A stretch of 62,778 bases of DNA from CAZUTO01 sp964623085 (lineage in GTDB: Bacteria > Pseudomonadota > Gammaproteobacteria > Pseudomonadales > GM7GCV1): NCBI GenBank assembly GCA_964623085.1, contig CAZUTO010000011.1, forward strand, positions 1 through 62,778. The letters are read 5' to 3'. Shown here in pieces: positions 8,841 through 17,193 of the stretch (position 1 is its first letter; every line of letters starts with the position of its first letter). Under the pieces are notes generated by a model. It did not search any database, was not told where the DNA came from, and saw nothing but the letters and a program-made list of their open reading frames with translations. The position numbers were made by a program, and so were the translations under genes.

Positions 8841-9029
8841 TTAAGCTGGCTTTAAGCCGTTTTGCTTTCCTTCTTTGTGCAATCCAGATTGAAATTTTTT
8901 CACAATTTCTTCCTTTTCCAAAAAAGTGTTAGATTGCTTTTTTAGGTTATCTTTGCGCCAATGATCAGCGTTGTGTGCTAGTGCGTCAAACAGGCGATTA
9001 ACGCTCTGAGGAGATCGTAGATCTTTCAT
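8841..9029 (-). CDS. Small protein of unknown function, second of a coupled pair
   Basis: A 62-residue, highly charged protein (MKDLRSPQSVNRLFDALAHN...) with a predicted helical, lysine-rich C-terminal half and no membrane segment. Its ATG overlaps the stop of the gene before it as TAATG (9027-9031), a layout typical of translational coupling. It has no clear ribosome site of its own, which fits. I recognise no family. The coupling is the main reason to believe the gene is real. Confidence 0.5.
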   Translation of the reverse strand: MKDLRSPQSVNRLFDALAHNADHWRKDNLKKQSNTFLEKEEIVKKFQSGLHKEGKQNGLKPA

Positions 9030-9229
9030 TATAAGACGTCCGGTTTTTGATGCGCTGATTCGGTTATTTGGACTGATTCCTTCTCTTGTGGGCTATAGCA
9101 GTTAAGTCCATCACTAGCTAACTCTTTTCGACGACGGGTGAACTCCGAAGGTCTAGCGCCATGCTCATAATTTTTTGCAATCGCAAAAACTGATTGAGAA
9201 GAGCCTGTATAAAGTTTCTGTTTTTGCAT
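9029..9229 (-). CDS. Small basic protein of unknown function, first of a coupled pair
   Basis: A 66-residue protein starting MQKQKLYTGSSQSVFAIAKN, with an Arg/Lys-rich centre (RPSEFTRRRKELA). The ATG at 9229 is chosen because GAGAG lies eight bases before it; an in-frame TTG at 9244 has no such support. It contains one cysteine and no membrane segment or signal. The stop codon overlaps the start of the downstream small gene. Function unknown. The long upstream stretch (9230-9609), shared with Hsp33, would hold its promoter. Confidence 0.5.
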   Translation of the reverse strand: MQKQKLYTGSSQSVFAIAKNYEHGARPSEFTRRRKELASDGLNCYSPQEKESVQITESAHQKPDVL

Positions 9230-9609
9230 ATTCAATACTCTCAAACTACGTCGAATACTTTTGTTTGCTAATTCATGCTCGGTAACCCAAGCAAATAGAT
9301 ATGGCTTTTTGTCGCCGGACTAAACAACCGGACCAAACAAAAAAGAAAAGCTGTCAAATCCGATTAACAATATGCTACGTTCATACAGAGAAAAAAGCTG
9401 CAAGATGGATGTTAGACGGTAGGTGAATATGCAGAATTTAATCCTGTGTCAGCTATAAGGTGTGAACTAGTTCGAAGTTTTTCGGGCGCACCCATTTCAT
9501 GGGCCAAAATTTATTGGTAGTGCAATAGGATCCAAAGCCTCTAACTTGGACGTAGACTTAGCCGTGGTTCTTGTCGAGAATAGACTACCGAATTCATAAA
9601 ATTCTTGGC
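9230..9609. other. Intergenic region between the small-gene pair and hslO
   Basis: 380 bases between divergently transcribed genes. On the minus strand a TTGACA (9353-9358) and two GTCCGG copies 16 bases apart (within 9314-9333) are visible, but I cannot assign a matching -10. No convincing gene, terminator or RNA is seen. It presumably holds both divergent promoters. Confidence 0.4.
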
Positions 9610-10476
9610 ATGTCAGAAAAAGATCAGCTTCATCGCTTTACGCTCGATAGCAGTGCCGTTCGAGGCGAACTGGTGCAACTCGATACAAGTTACGCAACCG
9701 TTCTAAAAAAACACGACTACCCCATACCAGTGCAAGAACTTATAGGCCAATTTATGACCGCGGCCGCCATGCTAAGTGCCACCCTAAAGTTCAATGGCAT
9801 ATTGTCACTTCAAGCAAAAGGCGAAGGCGCTATCTCCATGCTTATGGCTGAATGCCAAAATCAGTCTAAACTTCGCGCCATTGCGTCCTACGAAGATACC
9901 CTCGATGCCGGTAATCTCTTTGATGGTGCAGGTCAACTTGCTATCACCATCCAACCAGATAAGGGTCAGAGTTACCAAGGTATAGTCTCGCTCACCGATT
10001 ACGATCTAAGCAGTGCTTTGGAAGCGTATTTTTTACAATCCGAACAGCTCCCAACTCGGATTTGGTTAGAAGCAGATGCTCGGTCAGAAAACGCTGCAGG
10101 ATTACTTGTTCAAGTCTTGCCCAATTCTGCAGAAGAACCACAAATTGGTTCTGAGTCGGAAGATTGGTCACGAATAACGATGTTAAGCGATACGATTACT
10201 GCAGAAGAATTACTAAACGTGGATCCGGCAACATTGCTGTATCGGCTGTATCACGAAGAAAGTGTGCGGCTTTACCCTCCGTCCGAGCTGGCATTTGGAT
10301 GCAGTTGCTCGCGAGAGCGTGGTGCAAATTCGCTCCTATCTATCGGTAGAGTTGAAACCGAAGCGGCACTGTCAACTAGCGGTGGAGAAATCAATGTTGA
10401 TTGCCATTTTTGTAACGCGAAATATATCTTCACAAAAAATGATATCGCCGAGCTTTTCGATAGCCAGATTCACTAG
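9610..10476 (+). CDS. hslO: Hsp33 redox-regulated chaperone
   Basis: A 288-residue cytoplasmic holdase activated by oxidation. The C-terminal zinc switch is complete: CSC at residues 231-233 and CHFC at 265-268. The N-terminal MSEKDQLHRFTLDSSAVRGEL aligns with the E. coli start, so the ATG at 9610 is preferred over an in-frame TTG at 9571, although neither has a clear ribosome site. Under reducing conditions zinc holds the four cysteines; under oxidation with unfolding, disulfides form and the protein binds aggregating clients. The patatin gene follows closely on the same strand. Confidence 0.93.
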   Translation: MSEKDQLHRFTLDSSAVRGELVQLDTSYATVLKKHDYPIPVQELIGQFMTAAAMLSATLKFNGILSLQAKGEGAISMLMAECQNQSKLRAIASYEDTLDAGNLFDGAGQLAITIQPDKGQSYQGIVSLTDYDLSSALEAYFLQSEQLPTRIWLEADARSENAAGLLVQVLPNSAEEPQIGSESEDWSRITMLSDTITAEELLNVDPATLLYRLYHEESVRLYPPSELAFGCSCSRERGANSLLSIGRVETEAALSTSGGEINVDCHFCNAKYIFTKNDIAELFDSQIH

Positions 10477-10502
10477 TCGAGCGCTTGATTAGAGGCAAAA
10501 TA

Positions 10503-11345
10503 GTGGAAGCACCTAACAAAACGAACTTAGGTATTGCTCTTGGCGGAGGCGGTATTCGCGGGCTGGCTCACATCCCCATTTTGAAAGTTTTAGACGAAGC
10601 AGGCGTTCGCCCAGCGCGTATCGCGGGCACGAGCATGGGCGCTGTGATCGGAGCTCTCTACGCTACTGGCATGACTGCCGACGCGATTGAAGAAAGAGTA
10701 AGAAAACATATTGTTCTCAAGCGCGACAACCTAAAGAGCATCATCAAAAAACGTAAACAGTTGATCAATTGGATTCGCGTGTTTGGGCCTGAAAAGGATC
10801 GTGGCGGTTTAGTCGATGCCGATGGTCTATTCCAGCATCTCTTTGATGAGCTGCTTGATCTAACCTTTGAAAAACTACCAACGCCTTTTTTGACTGTCAC
10901 GACCGACTACTATTCAGCAGAAGGCGTAGTTTTCCGCGACGGCCCTTTGCTCCCCGCAGTACTTGCAAGCATGGCAGTTCCGGGTGTCTTTGCGCCACAG
11001 ATTATCGGCGACAAAACACTCGTTGATGGCGGCCTCGTCAATAATCTTCCCTACGACTTTATACAAAATGATGTTGATGTATGTGTTGCAGTAGAACTCA
11101 CCAACCTCCCAGAGCATCGGGCTGACAACCGACTACCAAGAACGCTTGACGTAGCAACAGGCGCTATCGATATCATGCAGGTAGCAGCATTGCGTAAAAA
11201 ATTAGAATCTAACCCACCGGATATTCTGGTGCGGCCTGTTCTAGAAAATATCGGTATGTTCGACTTTCACAAAATCGAATACGTGTTAGCTCAGGGCGAA
11301 CGTGCTGCAAAAGAATTTAAAGAAAGACTAGAGCACTTTTTATAG
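10503..11345 (+). CDS. Patatin-like phospholipase, RssA type
   Basis: A 280-residue serine hydrolase of the patatin fold. The oxyanion motif GGGGIRG is near the N-terminus, the nucleophile elbow is GTSMG, and the catalytic aspartate lies in DGGLVNN, so the Ser-Asp dyad is intact. The GTG at 10503 is preferred over a TTG at 10485 because AGAGG lies seven bases before it. There is no signal peptide, so it should be cytoplasmic or membrane-associated, as in the RssA/YchK group. Substrate unknown. It is 26 bases behind hslO and probably co-transcribed. Confidence 0.87.
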   Translation: MEAPNKTNLGIALGGGGIRGLAHIPILKVLDEAGVRPARIAGTSMGAVIGALYATGMTADAIEERVRKHIVLKRDNLKSIIKKRKQLINWIRVFGPEKDRGGLVDADGLFQHLFDELLDLTFEKLPTPFLTVTTDYYSAEGVVFRDGPLLPAVLASMAVPGVFAPQIIGDKTLVDGGLVNNLPYDFIQNDVDVCVAVELTNLPEHRADNRLPRTLDVATGAIDIMQVAALRKKLESNPPDILVRPVLENIGMFDFHKIEYVLAQGERAAKEFKERLEHFL

Positions 11346-11402
11346 AAGTCTCAGCCGCGACAGAACAGTGCGACCATTGATCGCTATGAGCTGCGGCGCT
11401 GC

Positions 11403-11885
11403 CTAATGTTGATGGCCTCCAGGGCCATGCGCGTGGCCGTGAGCAAGCTCTTCGTCTGTTGCTTGGCGAACTTCCTTAATATCAATATCAAATTGCAGCT
11501 CGATGCCTGCCAAGGGGTGATTGGTGTCAACATCCACATTGAATTTACCCACTTTTAGGATTTGCACCTGACGAGTACCTTGATCAGTATTAACCGATAC
11601 AACTTGGCCAACTTTCAAACGGCCTTTGTCGATAATGTGTTTGATAGGAATACGTTGCTGCGCATCTGGCTTATGCTCGCCGTAGGCTTTTTCTGGAGGT
11701 AGCTTTACGCACAACTGCTCTCCCGCTAAGTGTCCTTCAAGTGCCTGCTCCAATCCAGCAATAATATTTCCATGACCATGCATATAGGCCATAGGCGCGT
11801 TGCTGTCAGAATCTTCAATTTGCTCGCCGCTTACTCTGCTCAAGCGATAATGGAAAATAACAACTCTATCTTTTTCGATTTTCAT
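11403..11885 (-). CDS. slyD: FKBP-type peptidyl-prolyl isomerase, SlyD
   Basis: A 160-residue SlyD-type isomerase/chaperone. The FKBP core runs to about residue 70, where the IF insert domain (KAYGEHKPDAQQRIP) begins, and the FKBP strand returns with HPLAGIELQFDI. The C-terminus is a short histidine-rich tail (HGHAHGPGGHQH), shorter than the E. coli metal-binding tail. In the family it speeds proline isomerisation, holds unfolded chains and can pass nickel to hydrogenase; no hydrogenase is present here. It stands alone on its strand and converges on the patatin gene. Confidence 0.93.
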   Translation of the reverse strand: MKIEKDRVVIFHYRLSRVSGEQIEDSDSNAPMAYMHGHGNIIAGLEQALEGHLAGEQLCVKLPPEKAYGEHKPDAQQRIPIKHIIDKGRLKVGQVVSVNTDQGTRQVQILKVGKFNVDVDTNHPLAGIELQFDIDIKEVRQATDEELAHGHAHGPGGHQH

Positions 11886-11957
11886 ATTTTTAAAATGATG
11901 CGAAGCAAATTGGTGGCGCAGTATAGAGATGCTGTGAAGGAATGGAAATCGCAGACT

Positions 11958-12275
11958 TCAGGGGAACCATTGATAATCCTTAAGTGAGACCTTTCCCTTG
12001 AGAAACGTGATTCCCTCAGACTCAAGCCGCTCGCGCTGCAGCAATGCCCCCTGATGTGGGATAGATATTTCACCTTTGGCATTTAAGACACGGTGCCAAG
12101 GTATGTCGGTATCCTTTGGCAACGTCCGCAGCAACCTTCCTACCGCTCTGGCCGCGCCGCGCATGCCTGCATATTGAGCAATTTGGCCATAAGTAGCCAC
12201 AGATCCTTCCGGTATCTGGGCGAGCGTATTCAGTATCGCAGCGCGATTTTCCGCGCTGGAATGCGCATTAGACAT
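11958..12275 (-). CDS. Alkyltransferase-like protein (ATL, YbaZ/Atl1 type)
   Basis: A 105-residue DNA-damage sensor related to O6-methylguanine methyltransferase. The DNA-binding helix-turn-helix (TYGQIAQYAGMRGAARAVG) is present, but the reactive PCHRV motif is PWHRV: W60 replaces the acceptor cysteine. This marks ATL proteins, which bind O6-alkylguanine and hand it to nucleotide excision repair instead of repairing it. The ATG at 12275 is preferred over an in-frame upstream start because GGGA precedes it by about nine bases. Confidence 0.92.
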   Translation of the reverse strand: MSNAHSSAENRAAILNTLAQIPEGSVATYGQIAQYAGMRGAARAVGRLLRTLPKDTDIPWHRVLNAKGEISIPHQGALLQRERLESEGITFLKGKVSLKDYQWFP

Positions 12276-12413
12276 ATTTGTATTCCCAATCCTAACCAAG
12301 CTAAGGCAAAGCAAGGCTTCTAACCTAGCTTGCTCGAATTGTGGCTCAGGAGCAGCTTCGCCTGCAAATGACGTTTTTGCTAGAAGCGTTACTGCAGCTG
12401 AAAAGCCCGACTG

Positions 12414-12980
12414 CTAGTGACGACAGGCTCGGTAGTTTTTTGAAAACTGAGCACTCAGAAACGCCATCTGATCTGTTCGAATCCTACGACCACTTACCAA
12501 TGCAAGATACTCTGCCAAATTTGGCCGATAGGGCATCGCCAACAACTCCATATGGGTTTCCTGCAAGAGATAATTGCCCTTGTGTTGATTACAACGCCTG
12601 CACGCTGCCACGACATTTTCCCAACTGTCCTTACCACCCCGAGAAGTCGGCACAATATGGTCTCGAGTCAGCATGGCTTCTCCATATTCTTTTCCGCAAT
12701 AAAGGCAAAGATGCTGATCGCGCGCAAACAGTGCTCGATTAGTGAGGGGATACGTCGTTCGAGGCTTAGCGATCTGACTCCCAACACTAGCAATAATACT
12801 TGGCAATTCAATCCGAGATTGTTTGCCTGTTACACGACAGTATCCACCAACGACTTCACGCACTACATCACCGAGAGTCCATGCGACAATTTCCCTAGCG
12901 TACAAATTGACCGCCTCCTGCCAATGGATCCATTCCAACGGCTGGCCCGCATGATTCAACCTCAAAATTTTTGCTTCCAT
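12414..12980 (-). CDS. HNH endonuclease family protein
   Basis: About 188 residues from the ATG at 12980. The N-terminal part (MEAKILRLNHAGQPLEWI) leads into an HNH domain with CLYCG, TRDHIVPTSRGG, an asparagine in WENVVAACRRCN, and a CxxC pair, so the zinc site and the catalytic DH/N positions are intact. Stand-alone proteins of this shape are common chromosomal genes in gammaproteobacteria and are not obviously phage- or restriction-linked. No partner methylase or toxin gene is beside it. The frame extends upstream to 13139, but that part does not look like the family. Confidence 0.85.
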   Translation of the reverse strand: MEAKILRLNHAGQPLEWIHWQEAVNLYAREIVAWTLGDVVREVVGGYCRVTGKQSRIELPSIIASVGSQIAKPRTTYPLTNRALFARDQHLCLYCGKEYGEAMLTRDHIVPTSRGGKDSWENVVAACRRCNQHKGNYLLQETHMELLAMPYRPNLAEYLALVSGRRIRTDQMAFLSAQFSKNYRACRH

Positions 12981-13303
12981 CAATACAAATCCGAGCTGTA
13001 AGCGGTATTTAATCCTAATTGGGTCGGTTTTAATCGAGAGAAAAAACATAGATCCAGCCAAAACATACCAATACCGTATATTTTCTTTGGCGGTGGGCCT
13101 GCCTGAGCACATTGGAAGATGTACTCGAAAAGAGGCCAAAATTGGCGAGCGCTAAGCTGTATGTGGTGGAAGACTGACCCTCCTTATTTTTCATGACAAA
13201 TACTATCTATATTGCATGAGTAGTCAACCAGATTGCGCTCTTTTCCAGATACAGCAAACTAGTAGCCCTATCTCGGAAACACTCTATTCGGTTCTATTGG
13301 AAT

Positions 13304-13346
13304 TTGGGAATAGACCCAAGTGATTGGACTTTGGGATTTGACCCAA
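13304..13346. repeat. Two tandem TTGGG-N6-CCCAA palindromic boxes
   Basis: TTGGG-AATAGA-CCCAA (13304-13319) and TTGGG-ATTTGA-CCCAA (13331-13346) lie 27 bases apart within a longer direct repeat of about 20 bases (13303-13322 and 13330-13349). They sit 50-90 bases before the xseB ATG, so they could be operators for a dimeric regulator of xseB. Confidence 0.7.
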
Positions 13347-13395
13347 GTGCAGCCCTCGTTTAGGGTTGCCTCCCAAAGACACTGCAACATTATTT

Positions 13396-13632
13396 ATGAG
13401 TAAAAATCCAAAGCCTTTGAATTTCGAAAAGCAGCTCAAGGAGCTGGAAGAGGTTGTCGCTAATATGGAGGCTGGCGAATTGACTCTCGAAGAATCATTG
13501 AAAGCCTATGAAAAAGGCATCCGACTTACGCGGGAGTGTCAAGCAGCGCTAGACGATGCTCAGCAAAGAATTGATATACTGGTGGAACGAGACGGCAAAC
13601 TGACCGAAGAACCCTTTGAGGGAAGTGCGTAG
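13396..13632 (+). CDS. xseB: Exodeoxyribonuclease VII small subunit
   Basis: A 78-residue coiled-coil subunit. Family signatures are FEKQLKELEEVVANMEAGEL and LEESLKAYEKGIRLTRECQAAL. Several copies wrap the XseA catalytic subunit to make the single-strand nuclease. XseA is not in the window, and neither are ispA and dxs, which follow xseB in many gammaproteobacteria. The ATG at 13396 gives the family length; an in-frame TTG at 13366 does not improve the fit. No good ribosome site is seen. Confidence 0.93.
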   Translation: MSKNPKPLNFEKQLKELEEVVANMEAGELTLEESLKAYEKGIRLTRECQAALDDAQQRIDILVERDGKLTEEPFEGSA

Positions 13633-13818
13633 ACCGAGACTATCTTCTAATACAAATAAACAGGCACCTGTCCGCTCTGTCACAAAAAAACGGCTCTATG
13701 CCAACTTTTTTCATGGAAATTTCAATCAATATTGGAAGCAGCCTTGATTGCGAGGCAATGCATCACGATAATGCCCACCGATTTAACATAAGCAGCCTAA
13801 CACTCGGTAATTAATAAA

Positions 13819-14355
13819 ATGAACCTAAATGCAATTCCCTCTGGGAAAAATCCACCTGAAGATGTCAATGTTGTTATTGAAGTACCTACTGGTGGCGAAC
13901 CCATCAAATATGAAATGGATAAAGATTCTGGTGCGCTCTTTGTTGACCGGTATCTGTATACACCGATGCGCTATCCAGGTAACTACGGTTTTGTTCCACA
14001 TACGTTGTCAGATGATGGCGATCCAATCGACGTTCTCGTTCCAAGCACTCGCGCGATAGCGCCAGGTGCAGTTTTAAACTGTCGTCCGATCGGGGTACTT
14101 GTGATGAGTGATGAAGCCGGTCAGGACGAAAAAATCCTTGCGGTACCAGCCACTAAGCTAACCCGCCGATACGAAAATGTGGTCAACCACGATGATTTAC
14201 CTGAAATTACGCTTCAGCAAATCGAACATTTTTTCGCACACTACAAAGATCTTGAGAATAATAAGTGGGTCAAGATTGAGCGTTGGGGCAATGCAGAAGA
14301 AGCGAAAAAACTCATTCAAGAAGCCGTTGATCGAGCTGGTAGTAAAGACGCATAA
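13819..14355 (+). CDS. ppa: Inorganic pyrophosphatase (family I)
   Basis: A 178-residue soluble hexameric-type enzyme that hydrolyses pyrophosphate to two phosphates and so pulls biosynthetic reactions forward. The metal-binding DGDPIDVLV signature is present, with YPGNYGFVPHT and KWVKIERWG in the expected places. Length and start match the family. It is a single gene followed by a terminator. Confidence 0.97.
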   Translation: MNLNAIPSGKNPPEDVNVVIEVPTGGEPIKYEMDKDSGALFVDRYLYTPMRYPGNYGFVPHTLSDDGDPIDVLVPSTRAIAPGAVLNCRPIGVLVMSDEAGQDEKILAVPATKLTRRYENVVNHDDLPEITLQQIEHFFAHYKDLENNKWVKIERWGNAEEAKKLIQEAVDRAGSKDA

Positions 14356-14407
14356 CCCTGCCTCTTGTCCCTTGCCTGCAAGGAAGGGACGGATAGAAGA
14401 GAAAGAT

Positions 14408-14443
14408 AGGAAGAGGAGCCAAGCGGTTCCTTCCTATTTTTTT
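14408..14443 (+). terminator. Terminator after ppa
   Basis: An imperfect stem (AGGAAGAGGAGCC with GGTTCCTTCCT, 14408-14435) is followed by seven T (14437-14443), 53 bases after the ppa stop. The overall purine/pyrimidine symmetry and T-run support an intrinsic terminator. Confidence 0.7.
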
Positions 14444-14481
14444 GTCTCTCTATTCCCTAATGTAAAAATAGTTTGCCCTAA

Positions 14482-14916
14482 CTAACTAGGCCAAAAATCG
14501 TATAAACCAAATTGATCGACAAGCGTCGTTCCCCAAACCAAAAAGAAGAACATCAACGAAACAAAGACCGCCGCAGAGCCAAGATCTTTTGCGCGCCCAA
14601 TCAACTCATTTTGTTCGGAGCCCCAGCGGTCAACCGCTGCCTCTATGCCTGAATTAAGAAGTTCAGTGATCACGACAATTAGACAGGCAAAAACCAACCA
14701 CAACCATTGCGACACCGACTCTGCTAGCCACATAGATATTGGCGTGAGCACTGCCAATGCCCGCACTTCCTGCCGAAAACTTGGCTCATAGCGCCAAGCC
14801 GCTTGCAAACCCTGCAAAGAGTAGCGCGTCGCTTTAAAAATACGACGCAGACCATCCAGCTCCAGCGGCGTTCGATAGTCAGACCAGTTTTTAAAATAGT
14901 CAGGTTTAAACTTCAT
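14482..14916 (-). CDS. dgkA: Diacylglycerol kinase
   Basis: A 144-residue small integral-membrane kinase that phosphorylates diacylglycerol to phosphatidic acid. The family motif region is ELLNSGIEAAVDRWG followed by GRAKDLGSAAVF, with three membrane helices. The N-terminal extension of about 30 residues (MKFKPDYFKNWSDYRTPLEL) is longer than in E. coli DgkA. It is 12 bases downstream of cysE on the same strand and probably shares its transcript. Confidence 0.93.
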   Translation of the reverse strand: MKFKPDYFKNWSDYRTPLELDGLRRIFKATRYSLQGLQAAWRYEPSFRQEVRALAVLTPISMWLAESVSQWLWLVFACLIVVITELLNSGIEAAVDRWGSEQNELIGRAKDLGSAAVFVSLMFFFLVWGTTLVDQFGLYDFWPS

Positions 14917-14928
14917 TGTATTACCCGA

Positions 14929-15735
14929 TCAATCCAGCTCTTGTTGCATTTCCAGCGCCGGAGCCTTGTCAGCTGGAGTTCCAACCACCTTGGCTGGAAC
15001 CCCAGCCACCGTTGTATGAGGCGCGACCGCCGTCAATACCAAGCTACTTGCTCCCACTTTCGCGCCTTCTCCCACTTCGATATTGCCGAGGATACGCGCA
15101 CCTGCAGCTAAAAGAACACCACGTCTAATTTTTGGATGCCGATCACCACATTCTTTACCTGTGCCCCCTAAGGTCACTCCGTGCAACATGGACACATCAT
15201 CATCGACCACTGCAGTTTCGCCAATGACCAAGCCACTACCATGGTCAATAAAAATCCCTTTGCCTATAGCTGCAGCAGGATGGATATCGACATCGTATTC
15301 TCTCGAAGACCTCCCCTGAAGATAATGAGCGAGATCATGCCGACCAGCAGACCATAGCCAATTGGCTATTCGATAAATCTGCAAAGCGTGAAAGCCCTTG
15401 TAATATAGAAAAGGCGTCAGGTAACCATTACTAGCCGGATCACGATCCAGATGTGCCTGTAAATCGGTCAATGTCGAAGTAATAATATTGGGGTCTGCTT
15501 GAAGTGCTTCTTTAAACGTCTCAAATAATGGTGCTTGTAACAAGTGCTCTGACGCCATCTCCCCAGAAAGCACGCAGCAAAGCGCAGCACCCACATCATC
15601 ATGGCGCAGCACACAGCGATTGATAAAAGGCGCGAGCGCTTCTTCAGATTCAGCAACGCCTTCCGCCTCTTCGCGCAATTGAGCCCATATATGGGATTCA
15701 GATATTTCACTGGTGTAATTTATTTGTTCTGACAT
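14929..15735 (-). CDS. cysE: Serine O-acetyltransferase
   Basis: A 268-residue enzyme that makes O-acetylserine, the first step of cysteine synthesis. The helical N-terminal half is followed by the left-handed beta-helix hexapeptide region with HPAAAIGKGIFIDHGSGLVI, the HGVTLGGTGK motif and DRHPKI. The catalytic His residues in FIDHGSG and MLHGVTLGG are in place. In the family it is inhibited by cysteine and partners with CysK, which is not in the window. Upstream on the same strand is the M15 peptidase. Confidence 0.95.
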   Translation of the reverse strand: MSEQINYTSEISESHIWAQLREEAEGVAESEEALAPFINRCVLRHDDVGAALCCVLSGEMASEHLLQAPLFETFKEALQADPNIITSTLTDLQAHLDRDPASNGYLTPFLYYKGFHALQIYRIANWLWSAGRHDLAHYLQGRSSREYDVDIHPAAAIGKGIFIDHGSGLVIGETAVVDDDVSMLHGVTLGGTGKECGDRHPKIRRGVLLAAGARILGNIEVGEGAKVGASSLVLTAVAPHTTVAGVPAKVVGTPADKAPALEMQQELD

Positions 15736-15797
15736 TCCGACAACCTATCGCCCTTCTTAATACTTTTCAGGCCTTATGCACCGTTCCGATTTTCATC

Positions 15798-16481
15798 TCA
15801 ACTCACCGCGCAAGGCAGCGAAACATAGCGTTCAAAGATGCTTTCTATATGCTCTGTTATTTCGTCACGCAGTGCTATTTCAACCCCTTCAAGGTTAGAC
15901 AGTATAGCTTTTGGCGATAGTTTTGGCGCGTAGAGCTTCGCCACCGGTTCATAGCTTAGATGCCAGCGCTCTGGCCCCGTGCCGCCGCGGTCAAACTCGT
16001 ATGGTCGGTAGAAACCGGTTTGCGGCAAGACTTCATCCAACCATTGGTGCATAGACGCAAAGGGCCCGGCTCCGACAGTTTCTTCCGGAATGAGCTGAAC
16101 CTCATAGTCATCATCAATAGCAGCGGCATCATAGATGTCGAAGTCTGTACCCCAATGATGACGTGATGTGCCTGGCAGGGCAGACCAACGCAAGATTGCC
16201 TGCATAGTTTCATGTGTAGACAAGCAGCTCAGATCCAATTCATTGCTGGCATCGTCTAATAAGGGACGCTGCCCCATTGCTTTGGCATTCCAAATACCAA
16301 GTTGTCGCGAAAAGCTGCGATAGCCGCTGATAATTTTTGGCTCAAACCCGGCATCTATTGCCATCTTCCTGAGCGCGATAAATGGCTCTACAACCTCTTT
16401 GTGTAGGACTCCCACAAATTCACCATCGGTCGCCAAATGAGCGCTAGTCTTACCGGTAATCTGATCTCTATCTACCATCAT
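15798..16481 (-). CDS. D-alanyl-D-alanine carboxypeptidase-type peptidase (VanY/M15B)
   Basis: A 227-residue zinc peptidase of the M15B/VanY family. The substrate-pocket motif ISGYRSFSRQLGIWN and zinc ligands in SRHHWGTDFDIYD and RWHLSY are all visible, so it should cut D,D-peptide bonds in peptidoglycan precursors or stem peptides. No signal peptide is obvious in this frame, so its location is unclear. It sits 62 bases upstream of cysE and is divergent from the HAD phosphatase. Confidence 0.88.
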   Translation of the reverse strand: MMVDRDQITGKTSAHLATDGEFVGVLHKEVVEPFIALRKMAIDAGFEPKIISGYRSFSRQLGIWNAKAMGQRPLLDDASNELDLSCLSTHETMQAILRWSALPGTSRHHWGTDFDIYDAAAIDDDYEVQLIPEETVGAGPFASMHQWLDEVLPQTGFYRPYEFDRGGTGPERWHLSYEPVAKLYAPKLSPKAILSNLEGVEIALRDEITEHIESIFERYVSLPCAVS

Positions 16482-16536
16482 GAATCTAGTATTCGCTGCT
16501 ACAATAACTTTTAAGTCTCAACTCGCATCCTAACCC

Positions 16537-17193
16537 ATGACACTTGCTTTATTCGACCTCGATAACACTTTAATCTGCGGAGACAGTGATCACGCTTGGG
16601 GGCAATTTGTTGTAACTAAGGGCTTAGTGGATGCCAAACAATTTGCACAAAAGAACGACCAGTTCTACTCTGACTATGGACAGGGTGTATTAGATGCATC
16701 TGCTTATTTAAAGTTCGCATTAGAGCCGCTATCGCGCTACTCCATGCAAGAGCTGAACGAATTTCACACAGAGTTTATGACCAGCCACATTGCACCCATG
16801 TGGCTGGTTGCGGCAGAAAAACTGATCGACAAGCATCGTACCCAAAATCATAAGCTTGTGGTTATCACCTCTACCAACCGATTTGTTGTAGAACCGATAG
16901 TGCAGAAACTGGGTATCGACAACATTATCTGCTCAGAGCCTGAGATCCGAGAGGGGCGTTATACCGGTAACTTTCTGGAGGAACCCTGTTTTCGCGAAGG
17001 GAAAATCACCAAGCTACAGCGCTGGCTAAATACGCGACCCGAGACGATGGCGGACGCCTGGTTTTACAGTGATTCATTTAACGATATCCCACTTCTAGAA
17101 CAGGTTGAAAACCCTGTCGCCGTCGACCCAGACAATCATTTAAAAGCCCGTGCAGAAGAAGCCGGCTGGCAAATACTTAGCCTACGTGGCTAG
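16537..17193 (+). CDS. HAD-IB family phosphatase (SerB-like)
   Basis: A 218-residue haloacid-dehalogenase phosphatase. Motif I is FDLDNTLICGDSD, motif II is VITST, and motif III/IV is YSDSFNDIPLLE, giving a complete HAD active site of the IB subfamily that includes phosphoserine phosphatase. Pseudomonads carry a similar protein next to rppH. The substrate cannot be set from sequence; a phosphomonoester such as phosphoserine, histidinol phosphate or a lipid phosphate is possible. Its 3' end overlaps the convergent aminotransferase by four bases. Confidence 0.88.
   Translation: MTLALFDLDNTLICGDSDHAWGQFVVTKGLVDAKQFAQKNDQFYSDYGQGVLDASAYLKFALEPLSRYSMQELNEFHTEFMTSHIAPMWLVAAEKLIDKHRTQNHKLVVITSTNRFVVEPIVQKLGIDNIICSEPEIREGRYTGNFLEEPCFREGKITKLQRWLNTRPETMADAWFYSDSFNDIPLLEQVENPVAVDPDNHLKARAEEAGWQILSLRG

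Noticed and set aside
12341..12742. 133-codon plus-strand frame opposite the HNH gene
   Set aside because: It lies antisense to a clear HNH endonuclease with a complete zinc motif and has no family resemblance.
12414..12980. HNH gene as part of a restriction or homing system
   Set aside because: No methylase, intron, intein or phage genes are adjacent; such stand-alone HNH genes are ordinary in this group.
13216..13323. 35-codon frame starting ATGAGTAGTCAA before xseB
   Set aside because: No ribosome site, ends inside the tandem palindromes, and too short to judge as coding.
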